Shown piece by piece: positions 33,850-41,819 of a DNA stretch of 53,830 bases (positions are counted from its first letter, which is position 1; every line of letters begins with the position of its first letter). The stretch is from the NCBI GenBank assembly GCA_903829325.1, contig CAIKPM010000020.1, positions 1-53,830 of the forward strand, written 5' to 3'. Source of the stretch: an uncultured bacterium (lineage in GTDB: Bacteria > Vulcanimicrobiota > Vulcanimicrobiia > Vulcanimicrobiales > Vulcanimicrobiaceae). Position numbers and translations under genes: made by a program. The notes under the pieces are model-generated. The model did no database searches and was not told where the DNA came from. It saw only the letters and a program-made list of their open reading frames with translations.

Positions 33850-35007
33850 ATGAGAAAATTAGCCTTTCCGAATATTGCGCCGATAGCTTTAACAATAGCG
33901 TTGACGTTCGGAGTGATGTCACCCGCCTCGGCGATTCCGGTTTTCGCGCATCGTTACGGTTTCTCGTGTCAGGTGTGTCATACGGTTGTTCCTCATCTGA
34001 CATCCTTCGGACGCATGTTCTTGGCCAACGGGTATCGCATCCCGGGCGTCAGGCCTAAAGGGGCCTTCCCCATCGCTGTGCGAGTGGAAAGCGCCTATGC
34101 GAGTGCAGGAGCGGCCGATCCTGACGAAAGTTCAGGCCCCTTGCCTAAGGCGATCGTGGACGAGGTAGAGGCGTTTATCGGAGGCGCGTCTGGTTCACGC
34201 GGATCTTACTGGGTGGAGAATTATTTCGTCGACGGTGGTGAATCGGGGCATCTGCGTGATGCTTGGTATGCAAATCGCTTGACCGCGGACGGTGCGAAAG
34301 TTCCGGTCGTTGCGCGTATCGGACAATTTACGCTGCCATTGCCCCTTGATCCGGAAACATTGCGCGAAACCACGCAGCCATATCTTATTTGGGGACAAAC
34401 CGCAGGCAGTAATCCATTTTCGTTTTTCCCCGCAAAGGCTGGCATACAGACGGAAATCGGCGATCCGGGGCGTGGATTAGCTGGTTCGCTTAATCTTATT
34501 CAAGGGCGCGAACCTGGATCAGGTCTTCAACCAAACGGTCTCGACAGAATGCTAAGCATCGAACGCGAGTACGGTGATTGGACGCTTTCAGCATATCGAT
34601 ACACTGGGAAACGTCAACTGCAAGGCTTGGGCTACGGGGGAACATTTCAAGTCAGTAATGTCGGGGATTCCTTTTGGCGTAATGGTTACGGGGTCAGCTG
34701 GAATCACGGTAAAAATGAGGTCGATGCGGTTTATCAAATCGGCCATGATAGCTCGGCCGATCTTTATCATAATGCGCTCATGACCAGCGGTGGTTTTGTA
34801 CAAGTGCGACATGAACTCAACAGCCGTTCTTTTGCCATTGCGCGCTGGGACGCGACCCAAGATGCCGCCTCGCAACGCAGTATCACTGCCGGCCTGGGAG
34901 TCCGTCCACGTCCGAATATGCGCGTCACTTTGTTTGAAACGCAACAACGTGATTATCTCGGTAATCTACTGCATATTATCTCGTCTTCATGGCTTTTTGC
35001 CTATTAA
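33850..35007 (+). CDS. Cyc2-like monohaem cytochrome-porin candidate, second copy (385 aa)
   Basis: A signal peptide ends PASA (28). The mature N-terminus IPVFAHRYGFSCQVCHTVVP carries one haem motif CQVCH at 40-44, followed by HLTSFGRMF. The remaining 320 residues have a beta-barrel composition. The protein ends SSWLFAY, and a terminal aromatic is the usual outer-membrane assembly signal. Layout and length fit Cyc2-type fused cytochrome-porins, which pass electrons from outside the cell to the periplasm. The paralogue at 1445 has the haem at identical residues. Fifteen bases downstream begins a multicopper oxidase, then a CusF-SCO copper chaperone. This context suggests metal or copper-linked electron transfer. 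Fold and function are inferred. Confidence 0.7.
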   Translation: MRKLAFPNIAPIALTIALTFGVMSPASAIPVFAHRYGFSCQVCHTVVPHLTSFGRMFLANGYRIPGVRPKGAFPIAVRVESAYASAGAADPDESSGPLPKAIVDEVEAFIGGASGSRGSYWVENYFVDGGESGHLRDAWYANRLTADGAKVPVVARIGQFTLPLPLDPETLRETTQPYLIWGQTAGSNPFSFFPAKAGIQTEIGDPGRGLAGSLNLIQGREPGSGLQPNGLDRMLSIEREYGDWTLSAYRYTGKRQLQGLGYGGTFQVSNVGDSFWRNGYGVSWNHGKNEVDAVYQIGHDSSADLYHNALMTSGGFVQVRHELNSRSFAIARWDATQDAASQRSITAGLGVRPRPNMRVTLFETQQRDYLGNLLHIISSSWLFAY

Positions 35008-35022
35008 GGGGATCTCAAAAAG

Positions 35023-36615
35023 ATGAATGATCCAACCATACGTTCACCTTTTTTGCGATTTTCACGCGGAATGATTGCATGCATTCTCGCGTCGCTTCTT
35101 GCTGCTTGTGGCGGGGGTGGAAGTAGCGCGCCTGTGGTGAGTGCTACCTCTGGGGCCGGCGGAGCGATCAACGCGCTAAACGTCATTCCTGAGGTGGATA
35201 GTATTAACGGTGTAGCGACGCTTACGTTGACCGCAAAATTTGATGCGACTGGGCGACCGGCGTTCTTTTACAATGGTCAAAAAACAGCACCGACAATTCG
35301 CGTACAACCGGGCGATTCGATTCATCTCGAATTTATTAATCAGTTACCCCAGTTTTGCGCGGCAGGGGTGCAAACGGATTCGAATCTGCATTTTCACGGT
35401 TTGAATTCCGCACCAGTTCAACCCGGTGACGAAGTCATTACAACGCTGGCCGCACCTGGAAATACGCTAAATTACACCGTGGTGATCAATCCTGATCAGC
35501 CGTCTGGTCTATATTGGTATCATCCGCATCCACACGGCTTATCTTCCTACGAGGTCGGCAATGGAATGGCCGGGGCAATCATCGTTGATGGTATAGCCAA
35601 TAGCGTCCCGCAAACGGCAGGCTTGCGTGAGCGCACCATTATTCTTGGCGATGTGCCGAACAATATGTCGTTTACCGCGGGTGAAGAATCGCGTTACCGA
35701 AAAGCCGAGACTATCCGACGTGTGCAAGACGATGACTCTGCGTCCGTTGCTTGCGCGCCCGAAACCAACGGGACGCCGATGATTAATGGTCAATCGTTTG
35801 CCTCGATCGGTATTAAACCCGGCGAAACCGAATTGTTTCGCGTAGTTAATGCATCTGGCCATCGTCATTTTAATCTATCGTTTGATAGTGCACCTATGCA
35901 AATTGTTGCGCAAGACGGTGTCCCGATTGGGGAATACCCCGGTGCGCCTCAGAGCTTGACTGCTACGAATATCGTGATTCCCCCGGCTGGTCGAGTTGAG
36001 TTTCTCATTACCGGCAAAACATCTCCGATTTCGATGACATCACTGTGCTATAACGCCGGCCCAGCGGGGGATGCCAATCCTCAGGTGGTGCTTGGGGCGC
36101 TCGTGAACGATAGCAATTGGCCTGCGAGCTTGCAAACTGCGGTTAAGCGGGTTCCCGCTGCGGCGAAGGGACTGCGGCGTTCACTCTATTATGCGACTTC
36201 GATGCCTGCCCCAAGCGCACAGCGCACGATCCGTTTTTCTGAAGATGCCAATGGCTTTTATCTCGACGGTCAGGCGTATAATCCATCAGGGCCTCCGTCG
36301 ATCGTAGCGCATAGTGGGACGACCGAAGAATGGACGTTAGAAAACGATTCGGATGAAGTCCACGCGTTCCATATTCATCAAACCCATTTTATTGTTGAGA
36401 GTATCAATGGGCAAACGCAAAGCAATCCCCACTGGCTTGATACGATCGATATTCCCGCGCAAGCACATGGCGTTCAAGGGCAGGTTGTGCCAGCAACGGT
36501 GAAGGTGCTTATTGATTTTCGCGATCCAACGATTCGTGGTACCTTTCTCTATCATTGCCATATTCTCGATCATGAGGATGGCGGGATGATGGCGAAGATT
36601 CAAGTTATCTCATGA
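35023..36615 (+). CDS. Lipoprotein multicopper oxidase (530 aa)
   Basis: Three-cupredoxin-domain oxidase coupling substrate oxidation to O2 reduction. A lipobox LAAC at 26-29 with Gly-rich residues after the Cys predicts a lipid anchor in the envelope. All four copper motifs are intact: HFH (123-125), WYHPHPHG (167-171), HAFHIH (447-452), and FLYHCHILDHEDGGMM with Cys512, His517 and Met522 of the type 1 site. It resembles CotA/FtsP-like oxidases. Possible substrates are Cu(I), Fe(II), Mn(II) or phenolics; sequence does not decide. It sits between a Cyc2-like gene (15-base gap) and the SCO gene (ATGA overlap), so function within one electron-transfer or copper-handling unit is likely. Confidence 0.9.
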   Translation: MNDPTIRSPFLRFSRGMIACILASLLAACGGGGSSAPVVSATSGAGGAINALNVIPEVDSINGVATLTLTAKFDATGRPAFFYNGQKTAPTIRVQPGDSIHLEFINQLPQFCAAGVQTDSNLHFHGLNSAPVQPGDEVITTLAAPGNTLNYTVVINPDQPSGLYWYHPHPHGLSSYEVGNGMAGAIIVDGIANSVPQTAGLRERTIILGDVPNNMSFTAGEESRYRKAETIRRVQDDDSASVACAPETNGTPMINGQSFASIGIKPGETELFRVVNASGHRHFNLSFDSAPMQIVAQDGVPIGEYPGAPQSLTATNIVIPPAGRVEFLITGKTSPISMTSLCYNAGPAGDANPQVVLGALVNDSNWPASLQTAVKRVPAAAKGLRRSLYYATSMPAPSAQRTIRFSEDANGFYLDGQAYNPSGPPSIVAHSGTTEEWTLENDSDEVHAFHIHQTHFIVESINGQTQSNPHWLDTIDIPAQAHGVQGQVVPATVKVLIDFRDPTIRGTFLYHCHILDHEDGGMMAKIQVIS

Positions 36616-37418
36616 GATTTTTTGCGCGAATCATTTCTCCAGCAATATTTTTGCTGTCCATGATTTCTTGCAGTTCTGCGAACCGCCCCAGTCACGTTTA
36701 CCATCTGCAAGCAACGGTGCTCGAAATTGAGGGCAATGGGCGAATTTTTGCTCATCATAACGCGTTTCATGGCATGCCCGCCATGACAATGGAATTCGCT
36801 GTACAAGACCCCTCTAAGCTACAGCCGGGAGATTTGATTGAAGCCGACGTTGATACGAATGGGGATGTCTGGAGTCTGAGCAACGTCAAGCGACATCCGC
36901 GAGCTGTCGTTCAGGCGAGCGCGCGAATCCCGTTGGTTGTGGTTGGCGATCGATTGCCAGACGTAGTGCTGCACGATCAAAATGGTGCGGTTCGCAGGTG
37001 GAAAGATTTTGTCGGTCATCCTTTTGCACTGAGTTTTATTTATACGCGCTGCCAAGATCCCCGTATGTGTCCGGCGACAACTGCGAAGTTTGTACAAGCA
37101 GCTCACCTTTTAGCCGCTGGTCGGGCGCGGTTTGCAGAGCTAACGCTTGATCCCGAGCATGATACCCCTCGGGTTTTGCGCGTATATCAACATCGGTATG
37201 GGATTGATCCCAAGGTCATGGTGTTGTTGCTTTCAGAGTCGCGCTCTACGAAGGCTTTTGCCGAACGTTTAGGCGTTCTCGAGCGAGCGGTTCCAGGCGC
37301 TATTTTGCATACGGAACGGGTGGTTATTGTGGATGCCCGCGGCCGCATAAAGCGATTTTTTAACGACACCGATTGGCGCGCGACGGATGTTGCCGCCGCG
37401 CTAAGCCTTATCTTGTAA
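36612..37418 (+). CDS. CusF-SCO1 fusion copper chaperone (268 aa)
   Basis: The N-terminal signal ends at Cys20 (MISC), a plausible lipobox. Residues about 28-95 are a CusF-like copper-binding domain with HHNAFHGMPAMTMEF, containing the His and Met ligands. Residues about 108-268 are an SCO1/SenC thioredoxin fold with copper cysteines 147 and 153. These lie in TRCQDPRMCP, a Cx5C spacing rather than the usual Cx3C, and the third ligand His is at 233. Such proteins load copper into cytochrome oxidase CuA or other cuproproteins. With no oxidase gene nearby, the adjacent multicopper oxidase is the obvious client. The stop codon lies inside an intrinsic terminator. Confidence 0.9.
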   Translation: MRFFARIISPAIFLLSMISCSSANRPSHVYHLQATVLEIEGNGRIFAHHNAFHGMPAMTMEFAVQDPSKLQPGDLIEADVDTNGDVWSLSNVKRHPRAVVQASARIPLVVVGDRLPDVVLHDQNGAVRRWKDFVGHPFALSFIYTRCQDPRMCPATTAKFVQAAHLLAAGRARFAELTLDPEHDTPRVLRVYQHRYGIDPKVMVLLLSESRSTKAFAERLGVLERAVPGAILHTERVVIVDARGRIKRFFNDTDWRATDVAAALSLIL

Positions 37419-37427
37419 GGCTTTTTC
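37403..37427 (+). terminator. Intrinsic terminator of the Cyc2-like/MCO/SCO operon
   Basis: AAGCCTTA (37403-37410) pairs with TAAGGCTT (37416-37423) around TCTTG, followed by further Ts. The stop codon TAA of the SCO gene is the first part of the right arm. Confidence 0.8.
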
Positions 37428-37479
37428 GCGCACCATTGTCTAGGGAGTATCGCCGAACACTGCCCAGTAGTGTGGCGTA

Positions 37480-37500
37480 TTGCACCCGTTTTGCACCCGT
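37480..37500. repeat. Tandem TTGCACCCGT repeat
   Basis: TTGCACCCGT occurs at 37480-37489 and 37491-37500 with one base between, in the gap between the SCO terminator and the antitoxin-like gene end. Such words occur at ends of mobile segments, but no integrase is present here. Function unknown. Confidence 0.5.
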
Positions 37501-37514
37501 GATATGAGTTGCTG

Positions 37515-37883
37515 CTACGTCGCTTTCCAGTGGTGCATGAGCGCGCGCTTGACCGCTTCCGTTTCGCGCTCGATCACTTGCAGCAAGGTCCGAGCAGGCC
37601 CGGTCGGCGACTGACGGCCAAGTTCCCATTCTTCAAGCGTCCGCTCGTTGAGCCCGAAGCTTTCCGCAAAGGCTGCACGCGTGAGATTCAGCTTCATGCG
37701 AAGGCCACGTACATATTCTGAAGTAACCAGGACGTAACCACCGGAACCAAAGTCGGCAGTTGCTCCGCTGTCCTCGACGATATGGCGCTGGATGTCGGCC
37801 TCGGTCGTCGCGTGAATTTTCTCCCAGTTCACACGAGGGGCAGGGCGCTTTCGCTTAATCGGGGTCTCGCCTGGAGTACTCAT
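37515..37883 (-). CDS. XRE-family HTH regulator, antitoxin-like (122 aa)
   Basis: DNA-binding protein resembling HigA/HigA2-type antitoxins. The HTH is at about 58-90: SEYVRGLRMKLNLTRAAFAE then NERTLEEWELGRQSPTGPA, the typical 'LEEWELGR..P.GPA' ending of this group. The basic N-terminus (PIKRKRPAPRV) is unusual. ATG at 37883 is preceded by AGGAG. In such systems the toxin gene normally lies directly upstream. Here there are only about 75 bases before a tRNA-Glu, so no toxin is present. It may be an orphan antitoxin or a plain repressor. Confidence 0.82.
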   Translation of the reverse strand: MSTPGETPIKRKRPAPRVNWEKIHATTEADIQRHIVEDSGATADFGSGGYVLVTSEYVRGLRMKLNLTRAAFAESFGLNERTLEEWELGRQSPTGPARTLLQVIERETEAVKRALMHHWKAT

Positions 37884-37930
37884 CTCGCTCCTCTCTATGA
37901 AGCTAATCGTGCGGAGATAATCCCCTAGAA

Positions 37931-37956
37931 AAGGAAAAACCGCACAACCGTGCGGT
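37931..37956 (-). terminator. Intrinsic terminator after the tRNA genes
   Basis: Read on the minus strand, AACCGCAC pairs with GTGCGGTT (8 bp, loop GGTT) and is followed by TTTTTCC. It lies directly after the tRNA-Glu 3' end, a textbook end for the Gln-Glu tRNA transcript. Confidence 0.88.
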
Positions 37957-37960
37957 TAGA

Positions 37961-38036
37961 TTGGTAGCCCCAGCGGGATTCGAACCCGCGTTGCCGCCGT
38001 GAGAGGGCAGCGTCCTAGGCCTCTAGACGATAGGGC
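37961..38036 (-). tRNA. tRNA-Glu (anticodon CTC)
   Basis: 76 bases with encoded CCA. The acceptor stem closes with a G-U first pair. The D-arm region is TCGTCTAGAGGCC, the anticodon stem-loop CTGCC-CTCTCAC-GGCGG gives CTC, and the T-arm is GCGGGTTCGAATCCCGC. It differs little from the standard bacterial tRNA-Glu. Transcribed behind tRNA-Gln with seven bases between. Confidence 0.95.
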
Positions 38037-38043
38037 CGTCTTG

Positions 38044-38114
38044 CTCCGGGCCATGGATTCGAACCACGATAGACAGATTCAGAGTCTGTCGTCCTACCAT
38101 TAGACGAGCCCGGA
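38044..38114 (-). tRNA. tRNA-Gln (anticodon CTG)
   Basis: 71 bases without encoded CCA (CAA follows the discriminator G). Acceptor TCCGGGC/GCCCGGA, anticodon stem-loop ACAGA-CTCTGAA-TCTGT giving CTG, and T-arm CGTGG-TTCGAAT-CCATG. All stems pair. First gene of the two-tRNA unit. Confidence 0.94.
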
Positions 38115-38318
38115 TTGCGTCGTCTGTTGCCGCTGCGCGGCAGACGTACTAACGTACCACGAGGATGCGTGCACTCCCTCGTCGTAGGCGCACCAGGTCG
38201 GAAGTCTTACTGTTGTAGGGCGAAATCTTTACGCTCCCTGGGCCTACGCGCGAGGCCATCAGCATGTTCGAGCGGAAAAGGCGCCTTCCATGAATGAACC
38301 GCGCTGGATTGCCGTTCT

Positions 38319-39365
38319 ATGCAAGCAATCGTCCTCGTAGGAGGTGAGGGCACTCGCCTTCGCCCGCTGACGCTCGAGACACCAAAGCCCATGGTGCCTG
38401 TATTTAATGTACCTTTTCTCGAGCGCACGCTTATCCGCTTGCGAGACGTTGGCATCACCAACGCGATCCTCCCGGCCGGTTACTTGCCGGCAGCCATCAC
38501 TGACTACTTCGGTGATGGGTCGCGTCTCGGGATGCGCCTGACCTATGTGATTGAAACAGAGCCCTTGGGCACGGCTGGGGCGATTAAAAATGTTGAACGC
38601 TATCTGACCGGCCCGTTTTTTGTGCTCAATGGCGACATCCTTACCAGTCTGGATCTGCGAGCTATGCTCGCACGACATCAACAGTTGGGGGGGATTGGGC
38701 TGCTCCATCTCATCACTGTCGAGGATCCGTCGGCGTTTGGGTGTGTCGTGACCGATGAAGCTGACCGGGTAACCGCGTTCTTGGAAAAGCCGGCCCCTGG
38801 GACCGCCCCGACGAATGCCATCAACGCCGGGACCTATCTGCTTGAACGAGAGGTCCTTGACCTGATCCCTGCCGGGCGTGCGGTCTCGATTGAGCGCGAA
38901 ATCTTCCCGCTACTTGCTGCAGGCACGAAGCCGCTCTACGCCTACACGACCGACGATTATTGGATGGATTTAGGGCGTCCCGAGCAGTACCTGAGCTCGC
39001 ATCGCCATGTGTTCGAAGGGAAGATGCCGATCGATCTTTCCGCTTCTGCGGTGCATGCCCAGGTTGTCGCGCCCTCGTATATCGGGAAGGGGGTGACGAT
39101 TGATCCTGATGCAGTTGTTGGCCCATACGCAGTGGTTGGCGATTACTGTCATATTGGCCGAGGTTCGGCGGTGCGTGACAGTGTGCTATGGGATAGTGTA
39201 ACCATTGGCAGCGATACCGAGGTGGTGGGCGCGATTATTGCGAGCCATGCCCATATTGGTGACCGCGTGACGACCGAGCCCGGTGTGGTAATTGGCCACG
39301 ATGCGTGTGTTGCTAACGACGTCGTTCTTGCACGTGATGCGAGAGTTGCGGCGCAAAAAGAATAA
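38319..39365 (+). CDS. Sugar-phosphate nucleotidyltransferase with left-handed beta-helix (348 aa)
   Basis: Activates a sugar-1-phosphate with an NTP, most like mannose-1-phosphate guanylyltransferases. N-terminal motif VGGEGTRLRPLTLETPKPMV holds the GxGTRL-x7-PKP signature, GDIL is the metal-binding motif, and FLEKP follows. From about residue 245 hexapeptide repeats form a left-handed beta-helix (VVAPSYIGKGVTIDPDAVVG, then several more). ATG at 38319 overlaps nothing. It stands upstream of a GT4 glycosyltransferase and an (alpha/alpha)6 protein and probably supplies GDP-mannose or a similar donor. A related gene lies at 48654. Which sugar is used is not certain. Confidence 0.88.
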   Translation: MQAIVLVGGEGTRLRPLTLETPKPMVPVFNVPFLERTLIRLRDVGITNAILPAGYLPAAITDYFGDGSRLGMRLTYVIETEPLGTAGAIKNVERYLTGPFFVLNGDILTSLDLRAMLARHQQLGGIGLLHLITVEDPSAFGCVVTDEADRVTAFLEKPAPGTAPTNAINAGTYLLEREVLDLIPAGRAVSIEREIFPLLAAGTKPLYAYTTDDYWMDLGRPEQYLSSHRHVFEGKMPIDLSASAVHAQVVAPSYIGKGVTIDPDAVVGPYAVVGDYCHIGRGSAVRDSVLWDSVTIGSDTEVVGAIIASHAHIGDRVTTEPGVVIGHDACVANDVVLARDARVAAQKE

Positions 39366-39407
39366 CGAATTTTGTAGTATATTTTACTTCGAAAGCACAT
39401 AGCCGCA

Positions 39408-39425
39408 CACGACGCATCCGTCGTG
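39408..39425. terminator. Small hairpin after the nucleotidyltransferase gene
   Basis: CACGACG (39408-39414) pairs with CGTCGTG (39419-39425), loop CATC. It is not followed by a clear T-run; termination is possible but weak. A possible promoter (TTGGAC at 39446, TAGACT at 39471, 19-base spacer) follows for the next gene. Confidence 0.4.
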
Positions 39426-39534
39426 AGGTTTGTCATAAACCCTTTTTGGACATATCACCCCTTGGAAGAATAGACTTTTTGCGCCGAATTGCGCGCGTCT
39501 TTTTTCGTGAATGTGTTTTGGAGAGTGCAGACCG

Positions 39535-40707
39535 ATGAATGCTCATATGTTATTTTTGGGCTCATACCCGCCGCGCGAATGCGGCATAGCAACGTTTACA
39601 AAAGATGTTGTCGATAATTTTCGTCAAAAATTTCATGGTGATTCGTCGGTTATCGCAATTAATGAGCCGCTGAACGCGGCACGATTATACCCAAAAGAAG
39701 TGATCGCTACACTCTCCCAACAAGATCGCAGCGATTATTTGCGGATTGCGCGGTTGATTAATAACCATCCCGCCGATATCCTCAACATTCAGCACGAATA
39801 CGGTCTCTTTGGTGGACTCGAAGGCGAGTGGGTGCTTGATCTGTTGGAAGCGGTGCACAAGCCGATCGTCATTGCGCTTCATACCGTTCTGCCCGAGCCC
39901 GATGCTCATCATTTGTGGCTTGCCAAATCGATTTGCAGCCAGGTGACTTCGATCGTGGTCCTCTCAGAAACGGGCAAGGCGTTGCTTTGCTCTGTCTATG
40001 GCGTGCCGCGTGAGAAAATAACGGTCATTCACCACGGTGTGCCAGATGTGCCCTTCCAGGGGACGCATGCGGCCAAAGCCGCTTTGGGTCTAGTGGGGCG
40101 TGATGTCATTTCCACCTTTGGCTTGATTGGCCGAGGCAAAGGTTTGGAGTATGCCATAGAGGCGATGAGCCAGGTGGTTGCGCGCCACCCCCAGGCGTTG
40201 TACCTCGTTTTAGGGCAGACGCATCCTGGCGTCCGCCGTTCTGAAGGCGAGTCGTATCGCGAGTTTCTGCAGGACATTCTTGTGAGAGAAAAGCTTGAGC
40301 GGAATGTTGTTTTTGTTGATCGGTATTTAGAATTTCGAGAATTAGTACAGTATTTAAGCGCAACCGACATTTATTTGACGCCATATTTGAATCCAACACA
40401 GATTGTCAGCGGAACTTTGGCGTATGCGGTTGGTTCGGGCAAGGCGATTGTCTCAACTCCGTATCTCTACGCCCAAGAATTATTAGCGCACGGGCGTGGC
40501 TTTTTGAGTAAATTCCGCGATGCGGATAGTATCGCCAGTTTAATCTGTGCTCTGCTCGATGATCCCGATTTGCGTCATCTCACCGAACGTCGTGCGTATC
40601 AGTACGGGCGTCGCATGATCTGGAGCAATGTTGCGCTCGAATATGGCAAGGTGTTTGAGGCGCTTCTTCCTGATGCGCGGGGGTGCAACCTGAAGGTTTC
40701 CGCATGA
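39535..40707 (+). CDS. Family 4 glycosyltransferase (390 aa)
   Basis: GT-B transferase. N-terminal HMLFLGSYPPRECGIATFT has the glycine-rich acceptor loop, NIQHEYGLFGG is typical of this GT4 subgroup, and the middle has VIHHGVPD. The C-terminal donor half has STFGLIGRGKGLEYAIEAM. Start ATG at 39535 follows GGAG by 11 bases; an in-frame ATG at 39511 precedes that site and is not used. It overlaps the next gene by ATGA. Together with the nucleotidyltransferase it suggests assembly of a mannose-type glycan or glycoside; substrate inferred only. Confidence 0.88.
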   Translation: MNAHMLFLGSYPPRECGIATFTKDVVDNFRQKFHGDSSVIAINEPLNAARLYPKEVIATLSQQDRSDYLRIARLINNHPADILNIQHEYGLFGGLEGEWVLDLLEAVHKPIVIALHTVLPEPDAHHLWLAKSICSQVTSIVVLSETGKALLCSVYGVPREKITVIHHGVPDVPFQGTHAAKAALGLVGRDVISTFGLIGRGKGLEYAIEAMSQVVARHPQALYLVLGQTHPGVRRSEGESYREFLQDILVREKLERNVVFVDRYLEFRELVQYLSATDIYLTPYLNPTQIVSGTLAYAVGSGKAIVSTPYLYAQELLAHGRGFLSKFRDADSIASLICALLDDPDLRHLTERRAYQYGRRMIWSNVALEYGKVFEALLPDARGCNLKVSA

Positions 40708-41777
40708 CGGTACCGGCGAGCTTGGAGTACCTGAGTGCCCTAACCGATGACGTCGGGGTCATTCAGCATGCGATTGAAGACGTCCCCAATCGGAGTACAG
40801 GCTACTGTGTCGATGATGTTGGTCGGGCGTTGCTCGTGGTCACGGCAGCCAGTGCCTACGCCCCCTTAGAAGCGGAAGCATTGCGACTTGGGCGCATCTA
40901 TCTTGCGTATCTCTTGGATGCCCAACGTCCCGATGGGCGTCTGCGTAATTTTCTGGGCTATGACCGGCGCTGGTTAGACGATGTCGGAAGCGAGGATTCC
41001 TTAGGGCGCGCGCTCTGGGGATTGGGCTATACGATCGCCCGGGCGCAAAAAAGGACCTGGCGCAACGTGAGCGAGCGGATTTTTACACGGGCTCTGCCAG
41101 CGGTCGCTGAGTTGACGCACCTCCGTTCGTCGGCGTACGCTGCTCTTGGTTTATGTCTAGCGTATCCGTCGCTGGTGCCGCTTCAGGGGCAGGTCCGTGA
41201 GATTTTGCTGACGCTTGCCGAACGCTTGCTCGCCGCCTATGCTGCAACGCGCACGTCGCACTGGCATTGGTTCGAGGGCCATATGACCTATGATAATGCG
41301 CGGCTCTGCGAGGCCTTATTGCGGATTGGGGTCCTTTTAAAGCAGGACGTTTTTGTCGAGGTCGGTTTTGAAGCATTGCACTTCTATGAATCTGCCGTGA
41401 TTGAGCGGGGCGTCTTTAAACCAATTGGCAACGGCGGCTGGTGGCGACGGCATGGCGAGCGGGCTGAATTTGATCAGCAACCGCTCGAAGCAGCGGGCTT
41501 TATTGATGCGGTGCTCTATGCGTATACCATCACCGGTCGGGACCATTACCGTGGACTGGCTGAGGTTGCGTATGACTGGTATTTTGGGCGGAATGTGATT
41601 GGTGCGCCTCTGGTCGTCGACGGTGGTTGCCGCGATGGCTTTTCGGCGGATACGGTAAATCGTAATATGGGCGCCGAATCTACTTTGGCGTACCTGGCCA
41701 GCGCTTTCGCGATTGCGCCCTACCAGCGTGGCCGCTCGTCGCATGTGGCGCCAGCCATTCTGCATGATAGGCCATAA
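40704..41777 (+). CDS. (alpha/alpha)6-barrel glycosidase-like protein (357 aa)
   Basis: No enzyme name can be given. The sequence is built of repeated helical hairpins with aromatic loops: YCVDDVGRALLVV, NFLGYDRRWLDDVGSEDSLG, WHWFEGHMTYDNARLCEALL, GNGGWWRRHGERAEFDQQPL. This pattern matches six-hairpin glycosidases and related phosphorylase or lyase folds, with several Asp/Glu positions that could act as catalysts. No signal peptide, so cytosolic. ATG at 40704 overlaps the GT4 stop. Such a protein next to GT4 and a sugar-activating enzyme suggests trimming or recycling of a cytosolic oligosaccharide. Seen: the fold-like repeats; inferred: function. Confidence 0.75.
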   Translation: MTVPASLEYLSALTDDVGVIQHAIEDVPNRSTGYCVDDVGRALLVVTAASAYAPLEAEALRLGRIYLAYLLDAQRPDGRLRNFLGYDRRWLDDVGSEDSLGRALWGLGYTIARAQKRTWRNVSERIFTRALPAVAELTHLRSSAYAALGLCLAYPSLVPLQGQVREILLTLAERLLAAYAATRTSHWHWFEGHMTYDNARLCEALLRIGVLLKQDVFVEVGFEALHFYESAVIERGVFKPIGNGGWWRRHGERAEFDQQPLEAAGFIDAVLYAYTITGRDHYRGLAEVAYDWYFGRNVIGAPLVVDGGCRDGFSADTVNRNMGAESTLAYLASAFAIAPYQRGRSSHVAPAILHDRP

Positions 41778-41819
41778 GGGCCTAGGCGATTGTGTCAAGA
41801 TTGTCGAATAATTACTGCG

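Noticed and set aside
38115-38297. 60-aa open frame between tRNA-Gln and the nucleotidyltransferase gene
   Set aside because: Arg/Ser/Cys-rich, no ribosome-binding site, no resemblance; the 204-base gap seems to hold only promoters and weak hairpins.
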